In this document: positions 1 through 10,938 of the stretch, piece after piece | Numbering within the stretch: the first letter of the stretch is position 1 | How the letters are laid out: each line of letters starts with the position of its first letter | Assembly: GCF_902506145.1 (NCBI RefSeq) | Contig: NZ_LR733519.1 | Location: forward strand, 1,710,314-1,774,313 | Direction of reading: 5' to 3' | Length of the DNA stretch: 64,000 bases | Source: Burkholderia sp. 8Y | GTDB taxonomy: Bacteria > Pseudomonadota > Gammaproteobacteria > Burkholderiales > Burkholderiaceae | Notes under the pieces: model-generated | Seen by the model: the letters and a program-made list of their open reading frames with translations, nothing else | Told to the model about the DNA's origin: nothing | The model's database searches: none | Made by a program: the position numbers and the translations under genes

Positions 1-671
1 TCGAGTTGATAGACGTACGTGAGCAGGCCGGACTGCGTCGGTGTCACGTAGCTGCCCTCCTGCACGCGCGCAAAACTCGACAAGCCTTTGAGCGGCGAGC
101 GGATCGTCGTATAGCTCAGGTTGAGTTGCGCGGTCTGCACTTCGCCTTGCGCGGCGATGACGGCGGCCTCGGCCTGCTTCTCGTTGCCGGTGGCATCGTC
201 GAGATCCTTCTTGCTCAACGCGTTCATGGCGGCGAGCGGCACTACGCGCGCGAGATTCTGCTTCGTCACGAAGAGCCGTGCCTGCTGCTGCGAGAGCGCG
301 CCCTTGGCGGTTTGCAGCGCGGCCTCGAAGGGGCGCTTGTCCATGATGAACATCACCTGTCCCGCTTCCACCAGCGCGCCTTCGGTGTACATGCGCTTCT
401 CGAGAAAGCCGTCGACGCGTGCGCGGATTTCGACTTCGCGCGAACTCTGCGTCTGCGCGGTGAACTCGAAATCGACCGGAGTGGACTTCGACGTGACAGT
501 GACGACGGTGACATCGACGGCCGGCCGCGGCGCTTCCGGAGGCGGCTTGTTGCACGCGGCGAGCGAGAGGGCCACGATCGAGACGGAACAATAAGAGCGC
601 AGTGCGAGCATCCCGCGCGGCCATTCGGCGAACCGCCTGCAGTCGAGCATCTGTTTGCACATGAACGCCAT
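1..671 (-). CDS. RND efflux periplasmic adaptor (MFP) subunit, partial
   Basis: The reverse strand reads a membrane-fusion protein of the AcrA/MexA type, which bridges an inner-membrane RND pump and an outer-membrane channel. The 3' end runs off the window, leaving about 223 residues. A hydrophobic N-terminus ends in a lipobox LAAC with Cys about residue 40, so it is probably a lipoprotein. A lipoyl/hairpin stretch follows (EVEIRARVDGFLEKR, then a Gln/Ala-rich coiled-coil). The start at 671 has a good GGGAGG ribosome site; an internal Met at 611 would give a shorter, more usual signal peptide. The pump gene would lie beyond the left edge. Family assignment is firm; substrate is unknown. Confidence 0.88.
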   Translation of the reverse strand, partial: MAFMCKQMLDCRRFAEWPRGMLALRSYCSVSIVALSLAACNKPPPEAPRPAVDVTVVTVTSKSTPVDFEFTAQTQSSREVEIRARVDGFLEKRMYTEGALVEAGQVMFIMDKRPFEAALQTAKGALSQQQARLFVTKQNLARVVPLAAMNALSKKDLDDATGNEKQAEAAVIAAQGEVQTAQLNLSYTTIRSPLKGLSSFARVQEGSYVTPTQSGLLTYVYQL

Positions 672-1182
672 GGGCGCCTCCCCCCTGGGATGGCCGATAG
701 TCGGAGAGCGAACGCGCTAACGCGTGCTCGCCACGGCATGCTCGCGCGATGCAATTGGCGACTGCGTGCTGAGCGATGGCGTGCGTCGGAAGCCTTAGCT
801 TTCGAGCGACGTCATCGCTTACAACTAAACGGCCAAGCGACGTCGATGAGCGCGAGCCTGATACTTGTGATGGGTTAGCGGACTCCGATCGTAACGGCGG
901 CGACAGCCGGAAACACCGGCGTTCCTCCGTCATGCGTGACGTTTTCGATGAATCCAGTAATAACCGAAGACGATCCAAAACGCTATAAAAAATTTGGACG
1001 AGAATCGCGGGGAAGGGGTGCATCAGCTTGCCCGGCCCTGACGCGCTCTGATGCGTGATTGAATGTAGGGATTACTTATTATCATGCGTCGCGTGTGTGC
1101 CGGTTCATGCAACGTCGACGGCGACTGTTTGCATAAATAGCTCCTCGCGTAACTCGAAAGCGCAGTTGAGCCGGCCACTTGC
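672..1182. other. intergenic region between efflux adaptor and arsR gene
   Basis: About 500 bases between divergent genes with no convincing coding frame. It should hold the promoters of both transcription units. A locally AT-rich stretch near 1065-1090 is visible. I see no tRNA, riboswitch or transposon end. Confidence 0.5.
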
Positions 1183-1202
1183 ATATCGGGAATCTACGAT
1201 AT
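1183..1202. promoter_or_regulatory. inverted repeat, candidate ArsR-family operator
   Basis: ATATCG (1183-1188) and CGATAT (1197-1202) form a perfect inverted repeat with an 8-base spacer, about 77 bases before the ArsR-type start codon. Its size and place suit autoregulation by the adjacent winged-helix repressor. The function is inferred, not shown. Confidence 0.45.
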
Positions 1203-1278
1203 ATACTTCGCCTCAAGACGATTCGGAACGCACGCTTCTTTGCCGCGTGCGCCGGCCGTCAGACGCACGAGCTACGAA

Positions 1279-1572
1279 ATGGACATCGACGCAATCCACA
1301 AGGCCCTCGCCAACCCCCTTCGCCGCGAGATTCTCGAATGGCTGAAGGAGCCAGAGCTGCATTTCCGTGATCAGGAACTGCCGCTGTCGCATGGCGTCTG
1401 CGCGGGCCAGATCGATGGGCGCTGCGGCATGTCGCAGTCCACCGTTTCCGCGCATCTTGCAACCCTGCATAAAGCCGGGCTCGTCACGACCAAGCGCGTG
1501 GGACAGTGGGTGTTCTTCAAGCGCGACGAAGCGGTGATTCAGGCGTTCCGCGATTCCATCGGGAATCTCTGA
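1279..1572 (+). CDS. ArsR family transcriptional regulator
   Basis: Small winged-helix regulator of 97 residues. It opens MDIDAIHKALANPLRREIL, the classical ArsR helix-1 signature, and has a recognition helix around MSQSTVSAHLATLHKAGLV and a wing with VGQWVFFKR. I chose the Met at 1279; the frame is open further upstream but that part does not look like the family. A Cys pair (one near VCAG, one near RCGM) is present, so thiol or metal sensing is possible. It sits 61 bases before an Old Yellow Enzyme gene and probably controls it, much as NemR controls nemA in enterics by a different regulator family. The inducer is unknown. Confidence 0.85.
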   Translation: MDIDAIHKALANPLRREILEWLKEPELHFRDQELPLSHGVCAGQIDGRCGMSQSTVSAHLATLHKAGLVTTKRVGQWVFFKRDEAVIQAFRDSIGNL

Positions 1573-1633
1573 ACTTCCGGAATCCCTTCGAAGTGACAGT
1601 CTCATTTCAATTCAATTAGGATACCTTTCCGTT

Positions 1634-2695
1634 ATGCCGACTCTTTTCGATCCGCTCAAGGTAGGCGCAATCACGCTCAAAAACCGCATCGTCATGGCGC
1701 CGCTCACGCGTCAGCGCGCAGGCGTCGAACGCGTGCCGAATGCGCTGATGGCGCAGTATTACGCCGATCGCGCATCGGCCGGTCTCATCCTCAGCGAGGC
1801 GACTTCCGTGACGCCGCAGGGCGTCGGTTATGCCGATACGCCGGGCATCTGGTCGGACGAGCAAGTCGAAGGATGGAAGGTCGTCACGCGTGCTGTTCAC
1901 GAAGCGGGCGGCAAGATTTTCCTCCAGCTGTGGCACGTGGGCCGCATCTCGGACCCCATCTTCCTGAACGGCGAACTGCCGGTTGCGCCGAGCGCAATCG
2001 CCGCGAGCGGCCACGTGAGCCTCGTGCGTCCGCAGCGGCCCTACGTTACGCCGCGCGCGCTGGAACTCGATGAAATCGCGGGCGTCCTCGCGGCCTATCG
2101 AAGGGGCGCGGAGAACGCGAAGCGCGCGGGCTTCGACGGCGTGGAAGTCCACGGCGCGAACGGTTATCTGCTCGACCAGTTCCTGCAGGACAGCACCAAC
2201 AAGCGCACCGACGAATACGGCGGCCCGATCGAGAATCGCGCGCGCCTGATGCTCGAAGTGGTCGACGAGTGCATCGCCGTATGGGGCGCGGATCGCGTGG
2301 GCGTGCATCTCGCACCGCGTGCCGATTCGCATACCATGGGCGACAGCGACCGCGCGGCCACCTTCGGCTACGTCGCGCGTGAGTTGGGCAAGCGCAAGAT
2401 CGCGTTCATCGCGGCGCGCGAGGCGGAAGGTGCGGATAGCCTGGGACCGCAATTGAAGAAGGCGTTCGGCGGCGTCTATATCGCTAACGAGAACTTCACC
2501 AAGCAGAGCGCCGAGGCAATCATCGGACGTGGCGATGCCGATGCTGTCGCGTGGGGCAAGCCGTTCATCGCGAATCCGGACCTCGTGCGCCGCTTCGAAG
2601 TGGACGCGCCGCTCAATCAGCCGGATAGCGCAACGTTCTATGCGCCCGGTCCGAAGGGCTACATCGACTATCCGTTGCTTGAAACGGCGGAGTAA
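1634..2695 (+). CDS. Old Yellow Enzyme-type alkene reductase (NADH:flavin oxidoreductase)
   Basis: 353 residues, full length for the FMN-binding OYE/NemA family. These cytosolic TIM-barrel enzymes reduce activated C=C bonds, nitro compounds or maleimides with NAD(P)H. Visible signatures are the N-terminal PLKVGAITLKNRIVMAPLTR, the substrate-binding VEVHGANGYLLDQFLQD with the His/Asn pair near residue 175, and the C-terminal FMN phosphate region WGKPFIANPDL. It is the second gene of an arsR-oye pair and ends before a strong hairpin at 2733. By analogy with NemA it probably detoxifies reactive electrophiles. The family call is secure; the physiological substrate is not. Confidence 0.93.
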   Translation: MPTLFDPLKVGAITLKNRIVMAPLTRQRAGVERVPNALMAQYYADRASAGLILSEATSVTPQGVGYADTPGIWSDEQVEGWKVVTRAVHEAGGKIFLQLWHVGRISDPIFLNGELPVAPSAIAASGHVSLVRPQRPYVTPRALELDEIAGVLAAYRRGAENAKRAGFDGVEVHGANGYLLDQFLQDSTNKRTDEYGGPIENRARLMLEVVDECIAVWGADRVGVHLAPRADSHTMGDSDRAATFGYVARELGKRKIAFIAAREAEGADSLGPQLKKAFGGVYIANENFTKQSAEAIIGRGDADAVAWGKPFIANPDLVRRFEVDAPLNQPDSATFYAPGPKGYIDYPLLETAE

Positions 2696-2732
2696 ATTTT
2701 TTCGCGCTTATACAGAGCGTTATGCATCACAC

Positions 2733-2757
2733 AAACAGCGGCTTCGGCCGCTGTTTT
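2733..2757 (+). terminator. intrinsic terminator after the alkene reductase
   Basis: AAACAGCGGC (2733-2742) pairs perfectly with GCCGCTGTTT (2747-2756) around a stable TTCG loop, followed by T-rich sequence. It lies 38 bases after the stop codon. Confidence 0.85.
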
Positions 2758-3070
2758 GCTTTTGCACGGTCAATACCGTGCCGACTCACGAAGCTCTGCG
2801 TTGCTGCACGCATCGCAATGAAATCGCTTACTCGAACGCACTGCGAAATTATCGATTTAGCGCTCAACCGCTCAGCAAAAATAGTGTATTGGTGCGTTTG
2901 ACTCTTTGCTGTCCGTGCGCGCTTCACGAAGCGCACGAGCGCCAAACAACGCGACCCGTGCATGCCGCGATTCGTTTCATGAACGATTCAAGACGCCGCT
3001 CATTCCATACGTTTGTCCCGTGCCCGTCGGGCATCTCACGGCTGCGGGTCGATCCCGCCAAGGAGCGCAT
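2758..3070. other. intergenic leader before aspT
   Basis: About 310 bases without a supported gene. It contains an imperfect GC-rich hairpin around 2914-2938 and should hold the aspT promoter. An open frame runs through it into aspT, but its N-terminal translation does not resemble the family, and the strong AAGGAG site marks 3071 as the start. Confidence 0.5.
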
Positions 3071-4762
3071 ATGTCGTGGCTTACGCAAACGCTGCGCAGT
3101 TACCCTGAAATCGCGATCTTTCTTTCGCTAGGCGTCGGGTACTGGGTCGGCGGCAAGTCGTTCAAGGGATTCAGCCTCGGTGCCGTGACTGCGACGCTGC
3201 TCGCCGCCATCGCCATCGGGCAACTCGGCATCACAATTTCGTCGAATGTGAAAGCCGTCTTCTTTCTGATGTTTTTGTTCGCGGTCGGCTATGGCGTGGG
3301 CCCGCAATTCGTGCGCGGCATCGCGAAAGACGGCTTGCCGCAGGCGCTTTTCTCGGTCATCCAGTGCGTCCTCTGTCTTGCCGCGCCCTATGCAGCGGCG
3401 AAAATCGCGGGCTATGACATCGGTTCGGCGGCGGGGCTCTTCGCGGGATCGCAGACCATTTCAGCGTCGATGGGACTCGCCACGGACGCGATCAACCGTC
3501 TCGGCCTTCCCGCCACCGAGACCAAAGCGTTGCTCGACGCGATGCCAACGGCCTACGCCGTCACCTACATCTACGGCACGATTGGCTCGGCGCTGATTCT
3601 CGCGATGCTTGGACCGAAACTGCTCAACATCGATCTCGTCGCGGCGTGCAAGGAGTACGAGGAGCAGGTCGGGGGGGCGGCCGAACTCGGCGGGCCGGGC
3701 ACCGGATGGCATCAGTTCGCGCTGCGTGCGTACCGCGTCGCTAACGAGGGACGCGCCGCCGGCATGAGCGTGGCCCAGGCGGAGGCGCTCAGGCCCGCGG
3801 GGGCGCGGCTTTTCATCGAACGAATCCGGCGTGACGGCAAGATTCAGGAAGCGAAAGTCGACGACGTGCTCCAGCCGGGCGATATCGTCGCGGTCGTCGG
3901 GCGGCGCGAGCATCTCGTCGATCTGCTCGGCGGCACCGCGACCGAAGTCGACGACGCCGAACTGCTGGCCGTGCCCGTGGAAGGCGTCGATGTCTATATC
4001 ACCAGCAAGAACGTCGAAGGACGCACGCTGGCCGAACTGGGGCAAACGCCGGGCGCGCGCGGCGTGTTCATCCGGCGCATCAAGCGCGGCGCGACCGAAA
4101 CGCTGATTCCCGTGCTGGCGAGCACCAAGCTCTATCGCGGCGACACGGTGACGCTCGTCGGCCGCACGCAGGATACGACGGCGGTGGCCAACGCAGTCGG
4201 CGTCATCGACCGGCCGAGCGACGTGGCGGACATGGCCTTCGTCGGCCTTGCCATCACGCTCGGCGCGCTCATCGGCGCAATCGTGATCCGCTTCGGCGCG
4301 ATTCCCATCACGTTGTCCACGGCGGGCGGCGCGCTGATCGCGGGCATCGTGTTCGGCTGGCTGCGCGCGATTCATCCGACGTTCGGCCGCATTCCGTCGC
4401 CGACCATCTGGTTCATGAATTCAGTAGGACTGAATGTCTTCATCGCCGTGGTCGGCATCTCGGCGGGGCCGGGCTTCGTCGCGGGCTTGCAAAAGCTCGG
4501 CGTTAGCCTGTTTTTATGGGGTATTTTCGCATCGTCGGTGCCGCTCATCATCGGCATGTATATCGCGAAGTACGTCTTCAGGTTCCATCCCGCGCTTCTG
4601 CTCGGCATCTGCGCGGGCGCGCGCACCACGACAGCGGCGCTCGGCATGATCTGCGATGCAGCCAAGAGCCAGGTGCCGGGTCTCGGCTACACGGTCACGT
4701 ATGCGGTCGGCAATACGCTGCTCACCATCTGGGGGATGGTCATGGTGATGCTCATGACGTGA
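3071..4762 (+). CDS. aspT: aspartate:alanine antiporter
   Basis: 563-residue inner-membrane transporter of the AspT family (aspartate:alanine exchanger). Four to five hydrophobic helices at the N-terminus ([15 protein letters not shown]) and a second hydrophobic bundle from about residue 385 flank a soluble centre (about 205-380) with two RCK_C/TrkA-C-like repeats ([23 protein letters not shown]). The Met at 3071 has AAGGAG upstream. Exchange of Asp(1-) for Ala(0) with cytosolic decarboxylation consumes a proton and builds proton-motive force, the scheme known from Tetragenococcus and Comamonas. The next gene is the matching decarboxylase, which strongly supports this assignment. Confidence 0.93.
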   Translation: MSWLTQTLRSYPEIAIFLSLGVGYWVGGKSFKGFSLGAVTATLLAAIAIGQLGITISSNVKAVFFLMFLFAVGYGVGPQFVRGIAKDGLPQALFSVIQCVLCLAAPYAAAKIAGYDIGSAAGLFAGSQTISASMGLATDAINRLGLPATETKALLDAMPTAYAVTYIYGTIGSALILAMLGPKLLNIDLVAACKEYEEQVGGAAELGGPGTGWHQFALRAYRVANEGRAAGMSVAQAEALRPAGARLFIERIRRDGKIQEAKVDDVLQPGDIVAVVGRREHLVDLLGGTATEVDDAELLAVPVEGVDVYITSKNVEGRTLAELGQTPGARGVFIRRIKRGATETLIPVLASTKLYRGDTVTLVGRTQDTTAVANAVGVIDRPSDVADMAFVGLAITLGALIGAIVIRFGAIPITLSTAGGALIAGIVFGWLRAIHPTFGRIPSPTIWFMNSVGLNVFIAVVGISAGPGFVAGLQKLGVSLFLWGIFASSVPLIIGMYIAKYVFRFHPALLLGICAGARTTTAALGMICDAAKSQVPGLGYTVTYAVGNTLLTIWGMVMVMLMT

Positions 4763-4802
4763 AGGCGGACGCTGCGTGTCTCATTGTTTTTTCCCGAACT
4801 GA

Positions 4803-6467
<1,665 letters not shown>

Positions 6468-6473
6468 ACGACG

Positions 6474-6498
6474 ATCGGGCCGCGCAAGGCGGCCCGAT
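6474..6498. terminator. bidirectional terminator between asdA and porin
   Basis: ATCGGGCCG (6474-6482) pairs with CGGCCCGAT (6490-6498) across a 7-base loop in the short gap between two convergent genes. The T-run is weak, so termination strength is uncertain. Confidence 0.65.
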
Positions 6499-6522
6499 TG
6501 TCTACCCGATGAAGCGAGACGC

Positions 6523-7716
6523 TCAGAACTTGTGACGCATGCCGATGCGAAACGCCAGCTGGTTGTTCTCGCCAAGACCCGACGTGCCGAAGTAGCTCGA
6601 CGACGAAGAACCGATCGACGCCTGATTCTGCACGCCGTTGTTCGAACCCGACGCCTTCTGATAAACCGCGAGCGCGTACACGTCGGTGCGCTTGCTCAAT
6701 ACGTAGTCGAAGCTCGCGTCGATCTGGTGCCAGTGACCCTTGAGATTGTCGTACAGGTCCATGTAGGTGTAGCCGAGACCCGCCGTCATCGCGGACGTGA
6801 TCGCGTACTTGCCGCCGATGTCGAACGCGTTGATGCGCGAGCTGGAACCGACGATCGGCTCGAAGCGCGTGTTCGTCCACAGGCCGAAGACCGTCGCCGC
6901 GCCGAACGCGTAGTTCGCGCCGACGCCCAACGAACGCAGATCCTTCGCGTTGTTGGTCGTGCCGGTCGTGTTGATGTTGGCGACCGTCGAGCTGAATGCC
7001 GGCGTCGCAGCGGTCGGATAGTGGATGTCCGTGTACGCCGCACCGATGCCGAGCGGGCCGGCCTTGTAGTTCAGGCCAAAGCTGTAGGCGCGCGAGGAAC
7101 CCTGAGTGGTCGTGGTGCCGACCGTGGTGTTGGGCGTGCCCGCGAACGCGCCGGCCGTGTTCGAGAAGCCGTACATCGCGCCGAACGTGAAGCCGTAGAA
7201 GCTCGCGCTCGAGAACTTGACCGCGTTGTTGATACGGCTCGACGTCAGCTGGTCGAAGTCGTTCATGTGGTACGCGTAGTTGCCCGCGACGGTCTGGCCG
7301 CCGATCGAATAGGCCGAGCCGAGGTAGTCGGTGCTGAAGCTGTACTGGCGGCCGAAGGTCAGCGAGCCGACGTCGTTCTTCGCGATACCCACATACGCCT
7401 GACGGCCGAATTCAGCGCCGCCCTGACCGAGCGCGCCCGTGCCGCTGTTGAAGCCGTTTTCCAACGTGAAGATCGCCTTCAGGCCGCCGCCGAGGTCTTC
7501 GGCGCCACGCAGGCCGCAACGGCTGGCTTGGGCGACGCCGTCGTCGTACTTGACGAGCGAATTGCCGGCGCGCGTCGTGCTGGTCGAGCTGTTGTTCACA
7601 TAGCTGATGCCGGCGTCGATGATGCCGTACAACGTCACGCTGCTCTGCGCATGGGCAGACGTGGCGAGGGTGGCGAAAGCGGCGAGGGCGGCGGTTGCCA
7701 AGAGATTCTTCTTCAA
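6523..7716 (-). CDS. Gram-negative porin, OmpC family
   Basis: 397-residue outer-membrane trimeric porin of the Burkholderiales type. A signal peptide (MKKNLLATAALAAF..., cut after AHA) leads into the typical first strand SSVTLYGIIDAGISYV. The loop-3 region has GQGGAEFGRQAYVGI, and the last strand ends NQLAFRIGMRHKF with terminal Phe for BAM assembly. The only start that gives a proper signal peptide is TTG at 7716, eight bases after GGAG; a longer open frame upstream is not credible. It stands alone. Pore selectivity cannot be read from sequence. Confidence 0.92.
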   Translation of the reverse strand: MKKNLLATAALAAFATLATSAHAQSSVTLYGIIDAGISYVNNSSTSTTRAGNSLVKYDDGVAQASRCGLRGAEDLGGGLKAIFTLENGFNSGTGALGQGGAEFGRQAYVGIAKNDVGSLTFGRQYSFSTDYLGSAYSIGGQTVAGNYAYHMNDFDQLTSSRINNAVKFSSASFYGFTFGAMYGFSNTAGAFAGTPNTTVGTTTTQGSSRAYSFGLNYKAGPLGIGAAYTDIHYPTAATPAFSSTVANINTTGTTNNAKDLRSLGVGANYAFGAATVFGLWTNTRFEPIVGSSSRINAFDIGGKYAITSAMTAGLGYTYMDLYDNLKGHWHQIDASFDYVLSKRTDVYALAVYQKASGSNNGVQNQASIGSSSSSYFGTSGLGENNQLAFRIGMRHKF

Positions 7717-7987
7717 GACTTGCTCCGTGAGTGGTTCGCGGTGTGTGGTGCGCTGCGAGGGCAGCGCCTGTCTGCGGCGCTCGCGCTCTGCTGGCGCGTG
7801 GCGGCGACGGGCGCAAATGTAGCGGCGGCTGAAGAAACAAATGTGACAGGGTTTACCTTGAGCTTGCGTGTCTCGCGCCCGCAACGGGACTAGCGGATAA
7901 CGCCGATGTATGCCAACGCGCGCACGCGCGGCGCGAGGACAGCCCGCGCGCGGCCGCGCTATGCTGGCGGTTCATCACCGCGAGCGA

Positions 7988-8362
7988 ATGGACATGGACG
8001 AACAGGGAATCCGCGCACTGGAGGAACGGCTGAGACAGGCGATGATCGCCTCAGACGTGAATGCGCTCGATGCGCTTCTCGCCGACGATCTCAGCTTCGT
8101 CGACGCAACCGGCAAGGTCTGGACGAAGGCCGACGATCTGAACGGGCATCGCTACGGCATGCAGCGTATCGACACGCTGAAGGTCGAAGAGCAGAGCATC
8201 CGCGTCTATGGCGCGTTCGCGGTCACGGTGACGCGCGTGGCGATTTCCGGCACGTTCGCCGGCGCGCCCTTCACAGGCAGCCTGCGCTATACGCGAACGT
8301 GGGGCGAGACCGCAGGCGCCTGGCGCGTGGTCGCGGCGCAGTGCGGTCTCATGGCTTTCTAG
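7988..8362 (+). CDS. NTF2-like (SnoaL/DUF4440) family protein
   Basis: 124-residue cone-fold protein of the nuclear-transport-factor-2-like superfamily. It begins with the amphipathic helix IRALEERLRQAMIASDVNALDALLADDLSFVDATGK and ends with strands SLRYTRTWGETAGAWRVVAAQ, as in DUF4440 proteins. The start was placed at the first Met of MDMDEQG; Met 7994 is an alternative. Members include small ketosteroid-isomerase-like enzymes and binding proteins, but no catalytic set can be assigned here. It is divergent from the porin gene. Confidence 0.78.
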   Translation: MDMDEQGIRALEERLRQAMIASDVNALDALLADDLSFVDATGKVWTKADDLNGHRYGMQRIDTLKVEEQSIRVYGAFAVTVTRVAISGTFAGAPFTGSLRYTRTWGETAGAWRVVAAQCGLMAF

Positions 8363-8371
8363 AGCGAACGC

Positions 8372-9487
8372 TCAGGCCGACAGCAGCGAGCCCGTGCGAT
8401 ACGCCTTCGCGCCCGCGATGCGCGCGACTTCGAGACCCGCCGTCGCGAAACGCGTGATATGCCGCGCGTACATGACGCCCGACGTGCTGCATTTGAGCGT
8501 GGTCACGGTGTCGGTCAGCGGATCGACGATATCGGCGATCGCTTCGCCCGCGTCGATGAACGCGCCCACTTGCGCACGAAACACGAGCACGCCCGATGCG
8601 GGCGCGACGATCGGCTCGGCGCCCGCGAGCGGCGTCGCGGGGAAAGCGAGCTCGGGCAGCGACGCTTGCGGCGCATCGATCACGCCGCGATGAATCAGGT
8701 AGTTGACGATCGCCTGCGCGTCCTTGTCGGCGAGCTCATGCGACACGTCGTGCTGGCTGCGCAATTCCACCGTCACCGAAATGCCGCCGTTCGGAATCGG
8801 GAAGCGGTCGCCGTAACGGGCGCGCAAGTCCGACCAGCAGAAGCTGTGAATTTCGTCGAACGGATTGCCGACCGAATTCAGCGCGAGCAGCGACGCCTTC
8901 GAGTCCAGATAACGCGCGAGCGGCTCGACTTCCGTCCAGATGTCCGGGTTCGTGTAGAGATGCAGCGCGGCGTCAAGATCGCAGTGCAGATCGAGCACCA
9001 CGTCCGCGTCGTAAGACAGCTTTTGCAGCGCGAGGCGTTGCGATTCGAGTTCCGTGCGCGGGGTCTGCTCGTCGAGCGCCTCTTTCATCGCGGCGCGCAC
9101 GGCTGCGCGGTTGGCCTCGGCGTCATTCGACAGACGCGCTTCGATGCGCGGCGCGATCAGCGCGGCGAGATCGTGGAAATTGCGGTTGAAGTTGTGGCCG
9201 CTGTTCGTATCGAAACGGCCCAGCAGATTGCCGTGCAGGAACTGGTTCAGGCCGATGGGATTCGGCACCGGCACGATCACCACTTCGCCGCGCAGCTTGC
9301 CGGCGGCTTCGAAAGCGGCGAGCAGGCGGCGCAGCTTCCACGCGACCAGCATGCCCGGCAGTTCGTCCGCATGCAGCGACGACTGTATGTAGATTTTCTG
9401 TCCGCCATCGGGACCGTAATGAAAACTGGCGATGCTGCGTGAGGTGCCGAGCGTCGGCGAGATGAGCTGGTGAGTTCTGGTCTGCAT
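8372..9487 (-). CDS. succinylglutamate desuccinylase/aspartoacylase family metallohydrolase
   Basis: 371 residues of the M14-like AstE/AspA family of zinc amidohydrolases. Zinc ligands are visible as HADE in QSSLHADELPG (near residue 40) and His in VLDLHCDLD (near 165). The C-terminus carries a lipoyl-like segment (PASGVLVFRAQVGAFIDAGEAIADI), common in this subfamily and absent from true AstE. No arginine succinyltransferase genes are nearby, so it is probably not AstE. The next gene on the same strand encodes an amino-acid binding protein, which suggests a role in uptake and deacylation of an acylated amino acid. Substrate unknown. It starts at Met 9487; the ribosome site is weak. Confidence 0.85.
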   Translation of the reverse strand: MQTRTHQLISPTLGTSRSIASFHYGPDGGQKIYIQSSLHADELPGMLVAWKLRRLLAAFEAAGKLRGEVVIVPVPNPIGLNQFLHGNLLGRFDTNSGHNFNRNFHDLAALIAPRIEARLSNDAEANRAAVRAAMKEALDEQTPRTELESQRLALQKLSYDADVVLDLHCDLDAALHLYTNPDIWTEVEPLARYLDSKASLLALNSVGNPFDEIHSFCWSDLRARYGDRFPIPNGGISVTVELRSQHDVSHELADKDAQAIVNYLIHRGVIDAPQASLPELAFPATPLAGAEPIVAPASGVLVFRAQVGAFIDAGEAIADIVDPLTDTVTTLKCSTSGVMYARHITRFATAGLEVARIAGAKAYRTGSLLSA

Positions 9488-9675
9488 AGTGTTCGCGCGC
9501 ACGCGAGTGCGCGAGGTCTTGCCTCGTTGGTTGCTGGACGGCTGAGGCGCCCCGATACGGGGCCTGTGATGCGTGGCGGTGTCTCCGTCCGCCGGCGCGG
9601 CCTCAGACGTTCGATCTTAGCCGAAATCGGCGGGACGGGCGGCTGGCCTGTCAACGCGAGCAGGACGGCGCGCAA

Positions 9676-9702
9676 TGAAAAACGGGCTCCGCGGAGCCCG
9701 TT
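9676..9702 (-). terminator. intrinsic terminator of the amino-acid binding protein gene
   Basis: A perfect 22-base palindrome (AACGGGCTCC/GGAGCCCGTT, 9681-9702) is followed on the minus strand by a T-run (9676-9680), just after the binding-protein stop codon at 9728. Confidence 0.85.
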
Positions 9703-9727
9703 CGTTGACTAGCCGATCCCGAAGAAA

Positions 9728-10519
9728 TCAGCCGCCGTACACGTCGAAGTCGAAGTACTTCTTCTCGAGCTTCTTGTACGTGCCGTCCTTGATGATATCG
9801 GCGATCGCCTTGTCGATCTTCGCCTTCAGGTCGGTGTCTTCCTTGCGCAGACCGATACCGGCGCCATTGCCGAGGATCTTCGCGTCGACGATATCCTTGC
9901 CCGCGAAGTCGAAGCCCGCGCCGCGCGGCGTCTTCAGAAAGCCGATGTCGGCCTGCACCGCGTCTTGCAGCGCGGCGTCCAGACGGCCGGAGGTCAGGTC
10001 GGCGTAGACCTGGTCCTGGTTCTGGTACGGCGTGACGGTCACGCCCTTCGGCGCCCAGTACGTCTTGGCGTAGGTTTCCTGAATCGTGCCCTGCTCGACG
10101 CCCACGTTCTTGCCCTTCAGGCTCTCGGCCGTCGGCTGAATGCCGCTGCCTTTCTTCGCGACGAGGCGCGTCGGCGTGTTGAAGAGCTTGCTCGAAAACG
10201 CGATCTGCTCGGCGCGTTGCGGCGTCATCGACATCGACGAGAGCACGCCGTCGAACTTCTTCGCCTTCAGCGCGGGGATCATGCCGTCGAAATCGTTCTC
10301 CACCCACGCGCATTTCGCCTTCAGGCGCGCGCAGATTTCGTTGCCCAGATCGATGTCGAAACCGACCAGCTTGCCATCCGAACCCTTCGATTCGAACGGC
10401 GGATAACTTGCATCGACGCCGAAGCGGATCGTCGAATAGTCCTTGGCATGGGCCGTGACGGCGGTGAACGACGTGACGGCGAGAAGGGACATCGACAAGG
10501 CGGCAAGCAGTTTCTTCAC
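9728..10519 (-). CDS. periplasmic amino-acid ABC transporter substrate-binding protein
   Basis: 263 residues, cluster 3 periplasmic binding protein (HisJ/ArgT/LAO type). A signal peptide ends in AHA-KDYS. The mature part opens IRFGVDASYPPFESKGSDGKLVGFDIDLGNEIC, the family signature, and keeps the ligand-binding SSMSMTPQRAEQIAFS (Arg binds the alpha-carboxylate) and the Asp of YADLTSGRLDAALQD (binds the amino group). These point to a basic or polar amino acid such as Lys/Arg/Orn/His. The start is GTG at 10519 behind GGAG. No permease or ATPase genes adjoin it, so it works with components elsewhere. Confidence 0.9.
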   Translation of the reverse strand: MKKLLAALSMSLLAVTSFTAVTAHAKDYSTIRFGVDASYPPFESKGSDGKLVGFDIDLGNEICARLKAKCAWVENDFDGMIPALKAKKFDGVLSSMSMTPQRAEQIAFSSKLFNTPTRLVAKKGSGIQPTAESLKGKNVGVEQGTIQETYAKTYWAPKGVTVTPYQNQDQVYADLTSGRLDAALQDAVQADIGFLKTPRGAGFDFAGKDIVDAKILGNGAGIGLRKEDTDLKAKIDKAIADIIKDGTYKKLEKKYFDFDVYGG

Positions 10520-10938
10520 TGTTTTAACTCCAGAAGGTGGTCAGTTCGGCCCGGAAGGTCTCGTTCCGGTGCCGTCCGGCGCGGCGGGCGGTTGCCCTGA
10601 AACAGGCCGGACAGCGGGCATTCCGCGGATCGTGTCGATGCAGAATCGGCAGAAGGTTACCAAGCCAAAATAGTTCGGAACCTAGTGAAACCCCGGATAG
10701 CGGTGGATTAGAGCATTTCTTCCTCACGGCGCGCAGGATTATTTCGGCATCGATACGCCAGCGATGGATGCGGCACACGCATTTGCGGCCGCCGAACAGC
10801 GGTTTTGCGCCGAAAAGGCGACGCTCGGCACGAATGATCCATCCGGTTAAGATGCGGCCTTTGCGTCGCGCAATCGCCCGGTAAAGCACCGCGCGCATGG
10901 CCGGATGCGAGCCACACATGAATCAGGAGACGACACCG
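10520..10938. other. intergenic region between two divergent transporter genes
   Basis: About 420 bases separating the binding-protein gene and the MFS gene. I see no supported coding frame, repeat or structured RNA; it presumably holds both promoters. Confidence 0.45.

Noticed and set aside
6532..7893. Plus-strand frame of the same length as the porin gene
   Set aside because: The reverse strand encodes a porin with signal peptide and terminal Phe; the plus frame is only its complement.
8372..9487. Calling the metallohydrolase AstE
   Set aside because: The C-terminal lipoyl-like segment and the lack of other ast genes argue against true succinylglutamate desuccinylase; only the family is claimed.
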